From Pseudothermotoga elfii DSM 9442 = NBRC 107921 (GTDB lineage: Bacteria; Thermotogota; Thermotogae; Thermotogales; DSM-5069), in contig NC_022792.1 in the NCBI RefSeq assembly GCF_000504085.1, positions 620,001 to 684,000 of the forward strand: a stretch of DNA of 64,000 bases. The letters run 5' to 3'. Below are positions 54,986 through 62,462 of this stretch, piece by piece (within the stretch, counting starts at the first letter, position 1; the number at the start of each line of letters is the position of its first letter). The notes beneath the pieces are model-generated. The model did not search any database. It worked only from the letters and a program-made list of their open reading frames with translations, and was not told the origin of the DNA. A program made the position numbers and the translations under genes.

Positions 54986-55309
54986 TCATATCTGAATATC
55001 TTCAAAGTGTTCTATGCCTTTTTCTGTTACTTCAATTACATCTATCCTGTAACCTTTAAAGCTGTCTTTCGTATTCATAATGTAATCATTGGCAGCTAAC
55101 TGTATGTGCCGTATTTTCTGCAAATCTACCCTGGTTCTTGGTAAAAAGAAACTGTTCCCACTTTTTACTTCAACAAAAACGAGGTACCCTCTGTACCTCG
55201 CTATTATATCAATTTCGCCAAACCTGGTTCTATAATTTCTGGCAAGTATTTTAAAACCCTTGTGTCTAAGGTATCTGGAAGCCTTTTCTTCTGCTTCTTT
55301 CCAGTTCAA
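54986..55309 (-). CDS. UPF0102 family protein YraN
   Basis: 107 residues with the restriction-endonuclease-like core GEIDIIARYRGYLVFVEVKS (D, E-x-K), typical of the YraN/UPF0102 family. A nuclease role is suspected from fold but not established. The gene is often next to rnhB or translation genes; here it follows gatC with a four-base overlap. Confidence 0.9.
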   Translation of the reverse strand: MNWKEAEEKASRYLRHKGFKILARNYRTRFGEIDIIARYRGYLVFVEVKSGNSFFLPRTRVDLQKIRHIQLAANDYIMNTKDSFKGYRIDVIEVTEKGIEHFEDIQI

Positions 55310-55596
55310 ATGTGAATACCAGGGACAACTATTTGGCCGGAACGTTCCTTTGGAAAAGCGGATTTTATTAAATCAACGCAATCGAAATCTCTCACAAAAT
55401 CTTCCCTCAGTTCTACAAATCTTTCAACAGGAGTGTACATGGGCTCGGTGCTTTCCACATTCACCTCATCCAGTAGTTCCATATATCCAAGAATTTCCCT
55501 CATATCTTTTTCAATCAATTTTCTCTGATCTGCTGTTAATTTCAAACGCGCTAATTGTTCTAAGTGTTCTATTAGACTCTCATTTATTTCTATCAA
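55306..55596 (-). CDS. gatC: Asp/Glu-tRNA amidotransferase subunit C
   Basis: GatC wraps around GatA and GatB in the enzyme that makes Gln-tRNA and/or Asn-tRNA by transamidation. 96 residues, typical N-terminal LEQLARLKLTADQRKLIEKDMREIL and a C-terminal proline-rich segment with a short FVRDF region. gatA and gatB are not in this window. It overlaps csrA by 17 bases, an odd neighbour for a translation factor. Confidence 0.9.
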   Translation of the reverse strand: MIEINESLIEHLEQLARLKLTADQRKLIEKDMREILGYMELLDEVNVESTEPMYTPVERFVELREDFVRDFDCVDLIKSAFPKERSGQIVVPGIHI

Positions 55597-55810
55597 GAAA
55601 AATCACCTCACTCAGATCCACAATATCAGCCTGAACAGCCATCTTGTTTTCTTTTACTATCTTTTGGTATATCTCTGCTCTATATATTTTAACATGAGAC
55701 GGTGCAGATATACCTATCTTAACTTCGCTTCCCTCTATCCTCAAGATTTTTACTTCTATGCTATCACCTATCATAAAACTTTCTCCAGATTTTCTTGAGA
55801 TCACCAGCAA
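55580..55810 (-). CDS. csrA: translational regulator CsrA
   Basis: CsrA binds GGA motifs in mRNA leaders, for example repressing flagellin translation, and is titrated by FliW. 76 residues from TTG 55810, seven bases after GGGAG; this start gives the family N-terminus M-L-V-I-S-R-K-S-G-E-S-F. The longer frame (GTG 55819) starts inside the ribosome binding site. The RNA-binding strands (SRKSGESFMIGDSIEVKILR; IGISAPSHVKIYRAEIYQKI) are intact. Confidence 0.95.
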   Translation of the reverse strand: MLVISRKSGESFMIGDSIEVKILRIEGSEVKIGISAPSHVKIYRAEIYQKIVKENKMAVQADIVDLSEVIFLDRNK

Positions 55811-55811
55811 A

Positions 55812-56282
55812 CTATTCACTCCCTGTTTTGCTCTTTTTGAGTAGACTCTGACTTCTCTCTATTTCATCTTTTACAAGGTGTTTCACAGAATAAGAGCTGT
55901 TTTCTTGAATGATCTGTTTTGCCTTTCGGTTTTTCAAGTTTATAACAATGGGAGCCAGCAGATTGATTGTTGTTTTTTCGGGACATCCTTTTGGTATTGT
56001 TAATATCGATAAGATACCCACGTCATTCTTATCCTTAATGTCAAGATCTTGGATATCTTCGTCAGTAAGAGTGAGAGAATAGTCAATGCAAACAAGCCAG
56101 GGATCCACCACAGGTAAAGCAACAAATGGATCTTCGATAGATGTAAGCCACTGAATTGGTTGATTCTGGATGGGGATTAACGCAAATTTTCGCAGATGCG
56201 TAAAGCCGGGAATACCTTCATTAAAATACAAAATATCTTCGTCGCGTATATCAATTTCACCCAGCTTTGTCTTGTAAATCAT
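55812..56282 (-). CDS. fliW: flagellar assembly factor FliW
   Basis: FliW binds CsrA and flagellin alternately, coupling flagellin translation to secretion. 156 residues; family blocks are LGEIDIRDEDILYFNEGIPGF at the start, WLTSIEDPFVALPVVDPWL near 45-63 and TINLLAPIVINLKNRKAKQII. It is followed at once by csrA (gap one base), the conserved pair. Confidence 0.95.
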   Translation of the reverse strand: MIYKTKLGEIDIRDEDILYFNEGIPGFTHLRKFALIPIQNQPIQWLTSIEDPFVALPVVDPWLVCIDYSLTLTDEDIQDLDIKDKNDVGILSILTIPKGCPEKTTINLLAPIVINLKNRKAKQIIQENSSYSVKHLVKDEIERSQSLLKKSKTGSE

Positions 56283-56309
56283 TATCTGTCCACCTCTTAT
56301 CTTTTCTTT

Positions 56310-57200
56310 CTATTCTATAAAATCCACGAGTGTACTTGTTAAAACATTTGCTGCTGACTTTAAAGCAGCTGTTAAAGCAGCCTGGTGCGTTGAAAGTTTT
56401 GTCAACACCTCTGTTATATCTGCGTCTGTTTCCTTGGAAATGTATTCGGTCATGAATGTATTTAAGTCTTCTATTCGTGTGGAGATCATCTCAACCATTC
56501 TCTGATCAGCCCCAATTTTTGCTAACCCTTTCGATACTGTATCTTCGAGATAATCCATACTCATCAACGAGATTCCACCGAGAGTTTCCTGATCATTAGA
56601 TTCAAGAGCGTTTATTGTTATATCGATAAGCTGGAAAACACTCATTCCACTATCAGTTTGGAACACATCTTTTGCAGAAAGTCCATATTCAACTCTATAT
56701 CCGAGCGCATTAACAAAGCGGGATTTTGCCGAGTCAGGATTCAAAACAATATTTCCATCTTGATCAACAGGCGGCTTGTTGCTTGCATAACCAGCAAATA
56801 TATAATCTGTTCCTATCTGCGTGTTTGCAATTTGTATAAGCTGCTCTTTTATTTGTTTAACTTCCTGGGATATCGCTTTTCGTTGTTCATCGGTTAAAAT
56901 TCCATTGGCACCCTGAGTAATAAGTTCTCTCAATCTCTGATAAATGCTACTGATTTCTTGCAGTGATGTATCGTAAGAATTCAGAATATTTTCCGCGTGA
57001 TCTATATTTCTCTCGTATTGCTCTAATTCACGGAGTCTGCTCTTTAAGTTGGATGTTCTTGTTGCAGTTACAGCATCGTCGCTCGGATATCTGACTTTCA
57101 AACCAGATGAAAGTTGATCGTGGAATTTGGCAATACTGTTTATATTTTTTTGGATGTTGGTAAGAACTCTCTCACCAATCATTTTATTGGTAATTCTCAT
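56310..57200 (-). CDS. flgL: hook-filament junction protein FlgL
   Basis: FlgL (HAP3) joins hook and filament. 296 residues with flagellin-like terminal helices: MRITNKMIGERVLTNIQKN at the N-terminus and TKLSTHQAALTAALKSAANVL at the C-terminus. It follows flgK by six bases. A FlgL of this size lacks large central insertions. Confidence 0.94.
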   Translation of the reverse strand: MRITNKMIGERVLTNIQKNINSIAKFHDQLSSGLKVRYPSDDAVTATRTSNLKSRLRELEQYERNIDHAENILNSYDTSLQEISSIYQRLRELITQGANGILTDEQRKAISQEVKQIKEQLIQIANTQIGTDYIFAGYASNKPPVDQDGNIVLNPDSAKSRFVNALGYRVEYGLSAKDVFQTDSGMSVFQLIDITINALESNDQETLGGISLMSMDYLEDTVSKGLAKIGADQRMVEMISTRIEDLNTFMTEYISKETDADITEVLTKLSTHQAALTAALKSAANVLTSTLVDFIE

Positions 57201-57205
57201 TTTTA

Positions 57206-59800
57206 CTACCTCCCTACGACACCCAGCTTATCTATAACCCTTCCTATCATTTCATCGATAGTTGTTATAACCCGAGCTGAAGCATTAAATGCATGCTGAT
57301 ATTGTATCATGTTAGTCATTTCCTCATCTAAGGAAACACCCTTTACACTCTCTCTTGCTTGATCAATCTCGCTTCGCAAGAGTTCGGTATTATCTTTCAT
57401 TTTTGAGGCGCTTTCTGATTCAACTCCGAGTTCAGCAACAATACCACTCATAAATTCATAAAAGCTTTCTTTGCCGTCTGAAAGCAACGTCTCATATCTT
57501 GAAGAAGATATGAGATTTACTATTTCAACGTTGCTCTCTCCTGTTGGCAGAAAATCTGTTGCGTTCCATGTGATGTTCCACAATGTTTTGCCTATATCTA
57601 CAGCGAGAGATTCCGCGTTTAAAAGTAAAGCATTTGACACATTCCATTGGTCTACAAAGAAATAAGGTTCATAACTCTGACGTTTATCAACGGTCAGAAA
57701 TTCACTCAAAGAAAGCCTGTTTCTGGCAGAATCAAAGTCCTCGTTTCTTGATATTAAAGTATAAGAAACAGACCAGTCCGCATCAAAATTTACTGGGTCT
57801 GAGTTTGTATCTATAAGCCCAAGCATTTCAAATAACCCCTGAGGACCTTCGATTGTAAATGACATGAGATCAAATCCGTAACTTTCTCCAGCTCTGAGGA
57901 CAAAAGCACTGTGAGGGGTCAGATCAGCCGTAACACCGGTATTTGCTGAATTTATCTTTGTTACGAGGTCTTCGAGAGTATCTCTGGTTGGATCAATATG
58001 AATTTTTGTATTGTTTATAATTATGTCAAAACCGTTTGTCGCATCAAAATTAGTCATCGAAAAAGCTATATTTTCCAGAGTTTCTGAAGGATCAAGTACA
58101 GTGTATGTTTTATAATCAGCACCAGCCTGAACAAAAAAGCCTCCGTCATCGACGATACTTAATCTGTCCGGGTCAAACTCCATTTGCCCATTAGGAATTA
58201 TTAAAAGGGTGTCATTTACTATCAGGGCATGTACATTTGATAGCTGGCTGTTTACCTGATTTGCTATATCATTCAGGGTTGTTGAAGAATCAACTGCTAT
58301 GTTCAGTGTCTCTGTGATTTTTGTACCATCAGAGAGCGTTTCTTCAAAATTGATCGTGTATGATCCACTTTGAACATTTGAAAGATCTGAAAAAGATAGT
58401 AATTCAAGTTGCTTTGTTGAAAATCCCAATTTGCTGAGAACACCGCCGTTTTCATCTATTACAAGTGTGTTTCTGAGATTTTCTGAACTTTCAAAATACA
58501 GCCTGTAAAAAGAGTTTACGCCGTCAGGGCTGTGCTGCCCTGTATTCAGCGTCAGCCAAGTAGTCGATAATTGTGTAATTAAATCGCTCACGTTGCTTCC
58601 GCTGCTGATAGAAATATTAGTGCTGTTAGATCCGTCAAACAGAACCAGAGATCCATCTGAAGTAAAAGTGAGATTTTGTAACTGTGATTCACTGGTATAC
58701 CCACTCAAACCTGTAGCATAATATAAAGGTCCGGATGAAATCTTTCTGCTTCCTAAGATTCTGTATAAAGCGGGATCATCATTCCCATAGGAAGACACAA
58801 TGGGGTTAAACAAATTCAGGCCAGTAATTTTACCTGATGAGTCAAATCCTTCCCTGTGAATCAGATTCAGTTTATCTGTCAATGAAAGAGCGAATTCGTC
58901 GAGGTAATTCATGTATTTGACGATGCCGCCATCTCTCAGATCAAACAATGCCTTAAGTTTTCCGTCAGAAACCGTTATTTTTGAATTCCCAGCAAACAAT
59001 TCAAAAAAACCTTTTGCATAGGGTCTTTGCTCAGCTCTGATTTCTGTTTGAACCGAGCCAGATAGCACTACCTGATCACCGAACATCAATATTGTCTGCC
59101 CGTCAGAAGTCTCGTAATATGAGATATTTGCGTATTGTGAAAGCTCATCGAGTATTCTGTCTCGCTCATCAAGTAAATCATTTGGTGTCGTCCCAAAAGC
59201 TACCGATATTCTGATTTGTTCATTTATCTGCGCGAGCCTTTCTACCATTGAGTTTATATCATCTGTTGTTTGATAAATCTCCTGATTGATATCTTCTCTA
59301 AGTTGTTGAAGGCGGGTATAAAGATCTTTAATATTTGTGACAAGCTCTTCTGCACGTGATATAAACTCTCTTTTTGCTGCAACATTTGTTGGATCTGTTA
59401 TGATTTCTTCCGCAGCGGAGAGAAAGGAATCGTATAAACTCCTTATTCCAGAATCTCCAGGTTCTGAAAAAAGCTGCTCAATGTAATGAAGGTTAGAGTA
59501 AATTGTATCGAAATAACTATACCTGTTTGAAGTTTGTCGATACTGAATATCGAGAAATAAATCTCTGACTCTCTGAACATCTGTAACCTGAGAACCTGTT
59601 CCAAGCATCAAAGGAATAGATGGTTGAGTTAAGGTTGCTAAAGGGATTGGTGATGTTGTTTGAATAACAGGCCTCTGCCTTGAATAACCATCAGTACTGG
59701 AATTCGCTATATTATGAGCCACGACATTCATAGCCAGTTTATGTGTGTAAACACCGAGTAACGCTGTGTTTAAAGAACCAAAAAGGCTTAAATTTGCCAG
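57206..59800 (-). CDS. flgK: hook-filament junction protein FlgK, probable CTG start
   Basis: FlgK (HAP1) is the first junction protein after the hook. With the first ATG (59731) the protein would begin M-N-V-V-A-H-N-I-A and lack the terminal helix that every FlgK needs for polymerisation. Upstream codons continue the family N-terminus without a stop (A-N-L-S-L-F-G-S-L-N-T-A-L-L-G-V), and the codon at the expected start is CTG (59798-59800), seven bases after GAGGAGG. The resulting 864-residue protein is longer than E. coli FlgK (547) owing to a large central domain. The C-terminal helix (EEMTNMIQYQHAFNASARVI) is intact. Confidence 0.92.
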   Translation of the reverse strand: MANLSLFGSLNTALLGVYTHKLAMNVVAHNIANSSTDGYSRQRPVIQTTSPIPLATLTQPSIPLMLGTGSQVTDVQRVRDLFLDIQYRQTSNRYSYFDTIYSNLHYIEQLFSEPGDSGIRSLYDSFLSAAEEIITDPTNVAAKREFISRAEELVTNIKDLYTRLQQLREDINQEIYQTTDDINSMVERLAQINEQIRISVAFGTTPNDLLDERDRILDELSQYANISYYETSDGQTILMFGDQVVLSGSVQTEIRAEQRPYAKGFFELFAGNSKITVSDGKLKALFDLRDGGIVKYMNYLDEFALSLTDKLNLIHREGFDSSGKITGLNLFNPIVSSYGNDDPALYRILGSRKISSGPLYYATGLSGYTSESQLQNLTFTSDGSLVLFDGSNSTNISISSGSNVSDLITQLSTTWLTLNTGQHSPDGVNSFYRLYFESSENLRNTLVIDENGGVLSKLGFSTKQLELLSFSDLSNVQSGSYTINFEETLSDGTKITETLNIAVDSSTTLNDIANQVNSQLSNVHALIVNDTLLIIPNGQMEFDPDRLSIVDDGGFFVQAGADYKTYTVLDPSETLENIAFSMTNFDATNGFDIIINNTKIHIDPTRDTLEDLVTKINSANTGVTADLTPHSAFVLRAGESYGFDLMSFTIEGPQGLFEMLGLIDTNSDPVNFDADWSVSYTLISRNEDFDSARNRLSLSEFLTVDKRQSYEPYFFVDQWNVSNALLLNAESLAVDIGKTLWNITWNATDFLPTGESNVEIVNLISSSRYETLLSDGKESFYEFMSGIVAELGVESESASKMKDNTELLRSEIDQARESVKGVSLDEEMTNMIQYQHAFNASARVITTIDEMIGRVIDKLGVVGR

Positions 59801-59859
59801 AAGATCCCCTCCTCAATCAATTGATCTTTCTCTATATTAAGGATTGTTTCCTAAGAATA

Positions 59860-59886
59860 TTATCGGCAAGGCCAAAGAGGAGATTA
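59860..59886 (-). promoter_or_regulatory. probable sigma-28 promoter upstream of flgK
   Basis: Minus-strand GCCGATAA (59860-59867), a perfect match to the FliA -10 box, preceded at 15 bases by TAAT (59883-59886, consensus TAAA). It overlaps the flgN stop region and lies about 60 bases before flgK. It would boost late transcription of flgK, flgL, fliW and csrA. Confidence 0.6.
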
Positions 59887-60345
59887 GCTTTGAGCTTCGA
59901 ATCTGTGTGAAGAGCTTTTTCTCAGCGATGCATCACCATTGTATGTTGATTGAACAGGATTGCTGAATGTCGAAATCAGCATATCTATATAATCAAGCTG
60001 AAATTTAGACAGTGTTTTCAATCTATCCATCTGTACTGAAATCTCGTTGAATAATTTTACGATTTTAAAAACCATTTCAAGAATAGTTCCACCGGTTTGT
60101 TTGGCAAATTTGTAAAATGAAATTTCCTGAGGATAATTCAAATTTCTCTTCAAAGATTCAAAACATTCTTTTCTTTCATCTTCAAGCTTTTCAAAAGAGC
60201 AGATCAACTGTTCCAGCGTAACAGTGGTACTGCTCATTTCATTCAGATTTTTAGATAACATGGATTTCTCGTGCTGATAAAGGCTTTTGGAAATTTCCAA
60301 AAGCACAACTTCCTCATTTGAGAGGATTCTAACCAGCTCTTCCAT
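59884..60345 (-). CDS. flgN: FlgN-family export chaperone
   Basis: FlgN is the cytosolic chaperone of FlgK and FlgL. 153 residues, helical throughout, with heptad-like stretches (about 1-60 and 95-125) and no membrane segment. FlgN proteins are weakly conserved; the assignment rests on length, helical character and position between flgM and flgK. Confidence 0.8.
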   Translation of the reverse strand: MEELVRILSNEEVVLLEISKSLYQHEKSMLSKNLNEMSSTTVTLEQLICSFEKLEDERKECFESLKRNLNYPQEISFYKFAKQTGGTILEMVFKIVKLFNEISVQMDRLKTLSKFQLDYIDMLISTFSNPVQSTYNGDASLRKSSSHRFEAQS

Positions 60346-60348
60346 TTG

Positions 60349-60615
60349 TTACATCTCTCTGAGTAAATGTCTGGCTATTCTGTTCACGTCTATATTGTAT
60401 ATGTTTTGCTCAACAGCTTTTTTGATCTCATTTACGAGCTGCTCTCTAATTTCTGGTGATTCCTTGGCTGTTTTTATCATTTCTGCAATATTCAAACTGA
60501 TATCTATACTCTCACCAGGAGCAGATTGCTTTATTTTTGCTTTTTTCTCAACTTTCTCAACGTTCTCTGCCTTCTGTGGCTGGAGAGGACCACCAATTCT
60601 GTTTATTTCCTGCAC
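60349..60615 (-). CDS. flgM: anti-sigma-28 factor FlgM
   Basis: FlgM holds sigma-28 (FliA) inactive until it is exported through the finished hook. 88 residues, start GTG 60615 eight bases after GGAGG. The N-terminal half is polar and likely disordered; the C-terminal half carries the sigma-binding helices (IDISLNIAEMIKTAKESPEIR and ...IYNIDVNRIARHLLREM). A sigma-28 promoter lies directly upstream (60638-60664), giving negative feedback. First gene of the long operon. Confidence 0.9.
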   Translation of the reverse strand: MQEINRIGGPLQPQKAENVEKVEKKAKIKQSAPGESIDISLNIAEMIKTAKESPEIREQLVNEIKKAVEQNIYNIDVNRIARHLLREM

Positions 60616-60635
60616 TCAAAACCCCTCCTGAAGTG

Positions 60636-60641
60636 TATAAT
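60636..60641 (+). promoter_or_regulatory. possible ecfT -10 box overlapping the flgM promoter
   Basis: A perfect TATAAT on the plus strand 42 bases before ecfT, preceded by TG but without a recognisable -35. It overlaps the minus-strand sigma-28 -10 box (60638-60645), so the two divergent units may compete for polymerase. Confidence 0.35.
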
Positions 60642-60664
60642 CGTCCAAAAGAGAAATTTCTTTA
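60638..60664 (-). promoter_or_regulatory. sigma-28 promoter of the flgM operon
   Basis: Minus-strand TAAAGAAA with its TAAA at 60661-60664, 15 bases, then GACGATTA (60638-60645), against the consensus TAAAGTTT-N11-GCCGATAA: the TAAA is perfect and the -10 matches 6 of 8. It ends 22 bases before the flgM GTG. Confidence 0.7.
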
Positions 60665-60682
60665 ATCTGGAGGTAATTGACA

Positions 60683-61447
60683 ATGTCTGAAATAAATTTT
60701 GGAAAATACATTGCATTAAGCTCTTTTGTTCACAAGTTAAACCCCGTTTCGAAAATATTTTTCGTCATTTTTCTTATCATAGAGACATTTTTGATCTCTA
60801 ACTGGCTGTATTATATCATACCTGGAACTCTGTTGGTGATTTTTATGCTTGGTTCAAAAATCCGGATTTCTTTGTATTTTGAAGATGTAAAAAAACTCTG
60901 GTTTTTGATCCTGATAATTTTTTTATTACAGTTTACCAGTGGGGTTAATCTGCACAATTTATTTAATGCAATTGAAACAGTTTTAAGAATAATCATCATT
61001 GTACTACTGTCATCAATTTTTATTCGCACAACCCGACCTGTTGAGCTTGCTCGTTCAGTTGAAAAAGGATTGATTTTGATACGAGTCAGAAGATCTTTAT
61101 CGAGAGATATATCGATGACATTAGTGCTTGTTATGCAATTTATTCCGGTACTTCTTAAAGAAATTAATAGAATAAGAACAGCTCAGATGATAAGAGGCTC
61201 AAAGATGTCGAGGGGAATTTTCAAAGGCTTGCAAACTGTTATATCCATAATGATACCTCTTGTGATTTCAACTATAAGGCGTGCAGAACAGGTTGCAATA
61301 GCTATGGAAAGTAGAAGATATGGTATGTATGATAACACCACGAGTTATTATAAAAGTGAAATAAATCTTCCAGATGTAGTCGTTATAGTCTTGTCTGTTG
61401 TCTTGCTAATCTTGCCAGCGGTTTTATCCAAATTATTGATAAAATAA
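60683..61447 (+). CDS. ecfT: ECF transporter transmembrane subunit EcfT
   Basis: EcfT links the vitamin-binding S component to the ATPases EcfA in energy-coupling-factor importers. 254 residues, about five helices, with the two cytoplasmic coupling-helix motifs containing A-x-x-x-R-G: AQMIRGSKMSRG near residue 165 and AIAMESRRYG near 200 (A-R-G degenerate in the second). ATG 60683 is nine bases after GGAGG; TTG 60677 is too close. No ecfA or S-component gene is adjacent; they are probably elsewhere, as in group II ECF systems. Confidence 0.92.
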   Translation: MSEINFGKYIALSSFVHKLNPVSKIFFVIFLIIETFLISNWLYYIIPGTLLVIFMLGSKIRISLYFEDVKKLWFLILIIFLLQFTSGVNLHNLFNAIETVLRIIIIVLLSSIFIRTTRPVELARSVEKGLILIRVRRSLSRDISMTLVLVMQFIPVLLKEINRIRTAQMIRGSKMSRGIFKGLQTVISIMIPLVISTIRRAEQVAIAMESRRYGMYDNTTSYYKSEINLPDVVVIVLSVVLLILPAVLSKLLIK

Positions 61448-61464
61448 AACTGGAGGTGAATTTC

Positions 61465-62454
61465 GTGAAAAGAGTTATTTTTGCTGCAATATTGTTAATA
61501 TCCGTGCTTACTTTAGCTGCACCAAAAAAAGTGGCATATGTGATTAATGGCTCACTGGGTGATCAATCTTTTTACGATTCTGGCTATGCGGGTATCAAAG
61601 AACTTGAGGAAAGGTACGGCGTTCAAACGAGAGTTGTCGAGTGCAACTTTGATCCTTCTTTATATTATCCGAGCTTGATGACAGCAGCACAGTGGGCTGA
61701 TGTAATATTTGTTATATCCTACGGTTTTGAAGAAGAGCTGAAAGAAATAGCCATGAAATTCCCTGATAAGATATGGGTCAATATTGATACTGTTGTTCAG
61801 GATGAAAAAGGGGTTATATCAAGTGTAGATTATAGAGAAGAAGAAGGAGCATTTCTCGCTGGTGTTGTAGCTGCGATAACCACGAACATGACAGAGTTAG
61901 CGGGCATTAATCCTCAAAAAATCATTGGCGCTGTTGGAGGAGATGATGACATAGTCATCAGATCGTTTGTTTATGGATACGAAATGGGTGCAAGGTATAT
62001 TGATCCGGAAATTCAGGTGAAGGTAATTTATGTGGGTACCTGGGATGATCCTTCCAAGGGAAAACAGGCTGCTCTGCAACTTTATGCACAGGGAGCAGAT
62101 GTAATTTTTCAAATCGCTGCCCTAACAGGTTTTGGCGTTTTGCAAGCGGCTCAGGAAGTAGGAAAGTATGCAATAGGGGTTGATTCTAATCAGAATCCGT
62201 TAGCACCCGGTCATGTGATAACAAGTGATCTAAAAGAAGTCGGAAAGTCGATTCTCATGATCTATGATATGATTGTTAATAATTCTTTTGAAAAAGGGAA
62301 GATATACAGCCTCGGCGTAAAAGAGGGAGCTGTTGGGCTGGCAATAGACGAGTATACTCGGAAGATTTTGCCACAGGCAGTGATCGACAGAGTTATCGAT
62401 ATTCAGAACAAAGTTGCTTCTGGAGAGATAAAGATAGAACCATATAGGCCCTGA
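61465..62454 (+). CDS. BMP-family solute-binding protein (PnrA/TmpC-like)
   Basis: A periplasmic binding protein of the basic membrane protein family, whose studied members bind purine nucleosides. 329 residues from GTG 61465 (GGAGG eight bases upstream). Signal peptide MKRVIFAAILLISVLTLAA; family signatures KVAYVINGSLGDQSFYDSGYAGI (N-terminus), VDYREEEGAFLAGVVAA, ADVIFQIAALTGFGVLQAA, and VDSNQN. No lipobox cysteine, so probably soluble. It is followed by its ABC ATPase at nine bases. Confidence 0.92.
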   Translation: MKRVIFAAILLISVLTLAAPKKVAYVINGSLGDQSFYDSGYAGIKELEERYGVQTRVVECNFDPSLYYPSLMTAAQWADVIFVISYGFEEELKEIAMKFPDKIWVNIDTVVQDEKGVISSVDYREEEGAFLAGVVAAITTNMTELAGINPQKIIGAVGGDDDIVIRSFVYGYEMGARYIDPEIQVKVIYVGTWDDPSKGKQAALQLYAQGADVIFQIAALTGFGVLQAAQEVGKYAIGVDSNQNPLAPGHVITSDLKEVGKSILMIYDMIVNNSFEKGKIYSLGVKEGAVGLAIDEYTRKILPQAVIDRVIDIQNKVASGEIKIEPYRP

Positions 62455-62462
62455 GGAGGATT

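Noticed and set aside
57206-59731. flgK truncated at the 5' end
   Set aside because: The missing N-terminus is present in frame upstream of the first ATG with a strong ribosome binding site; only the start codon is non-standard.
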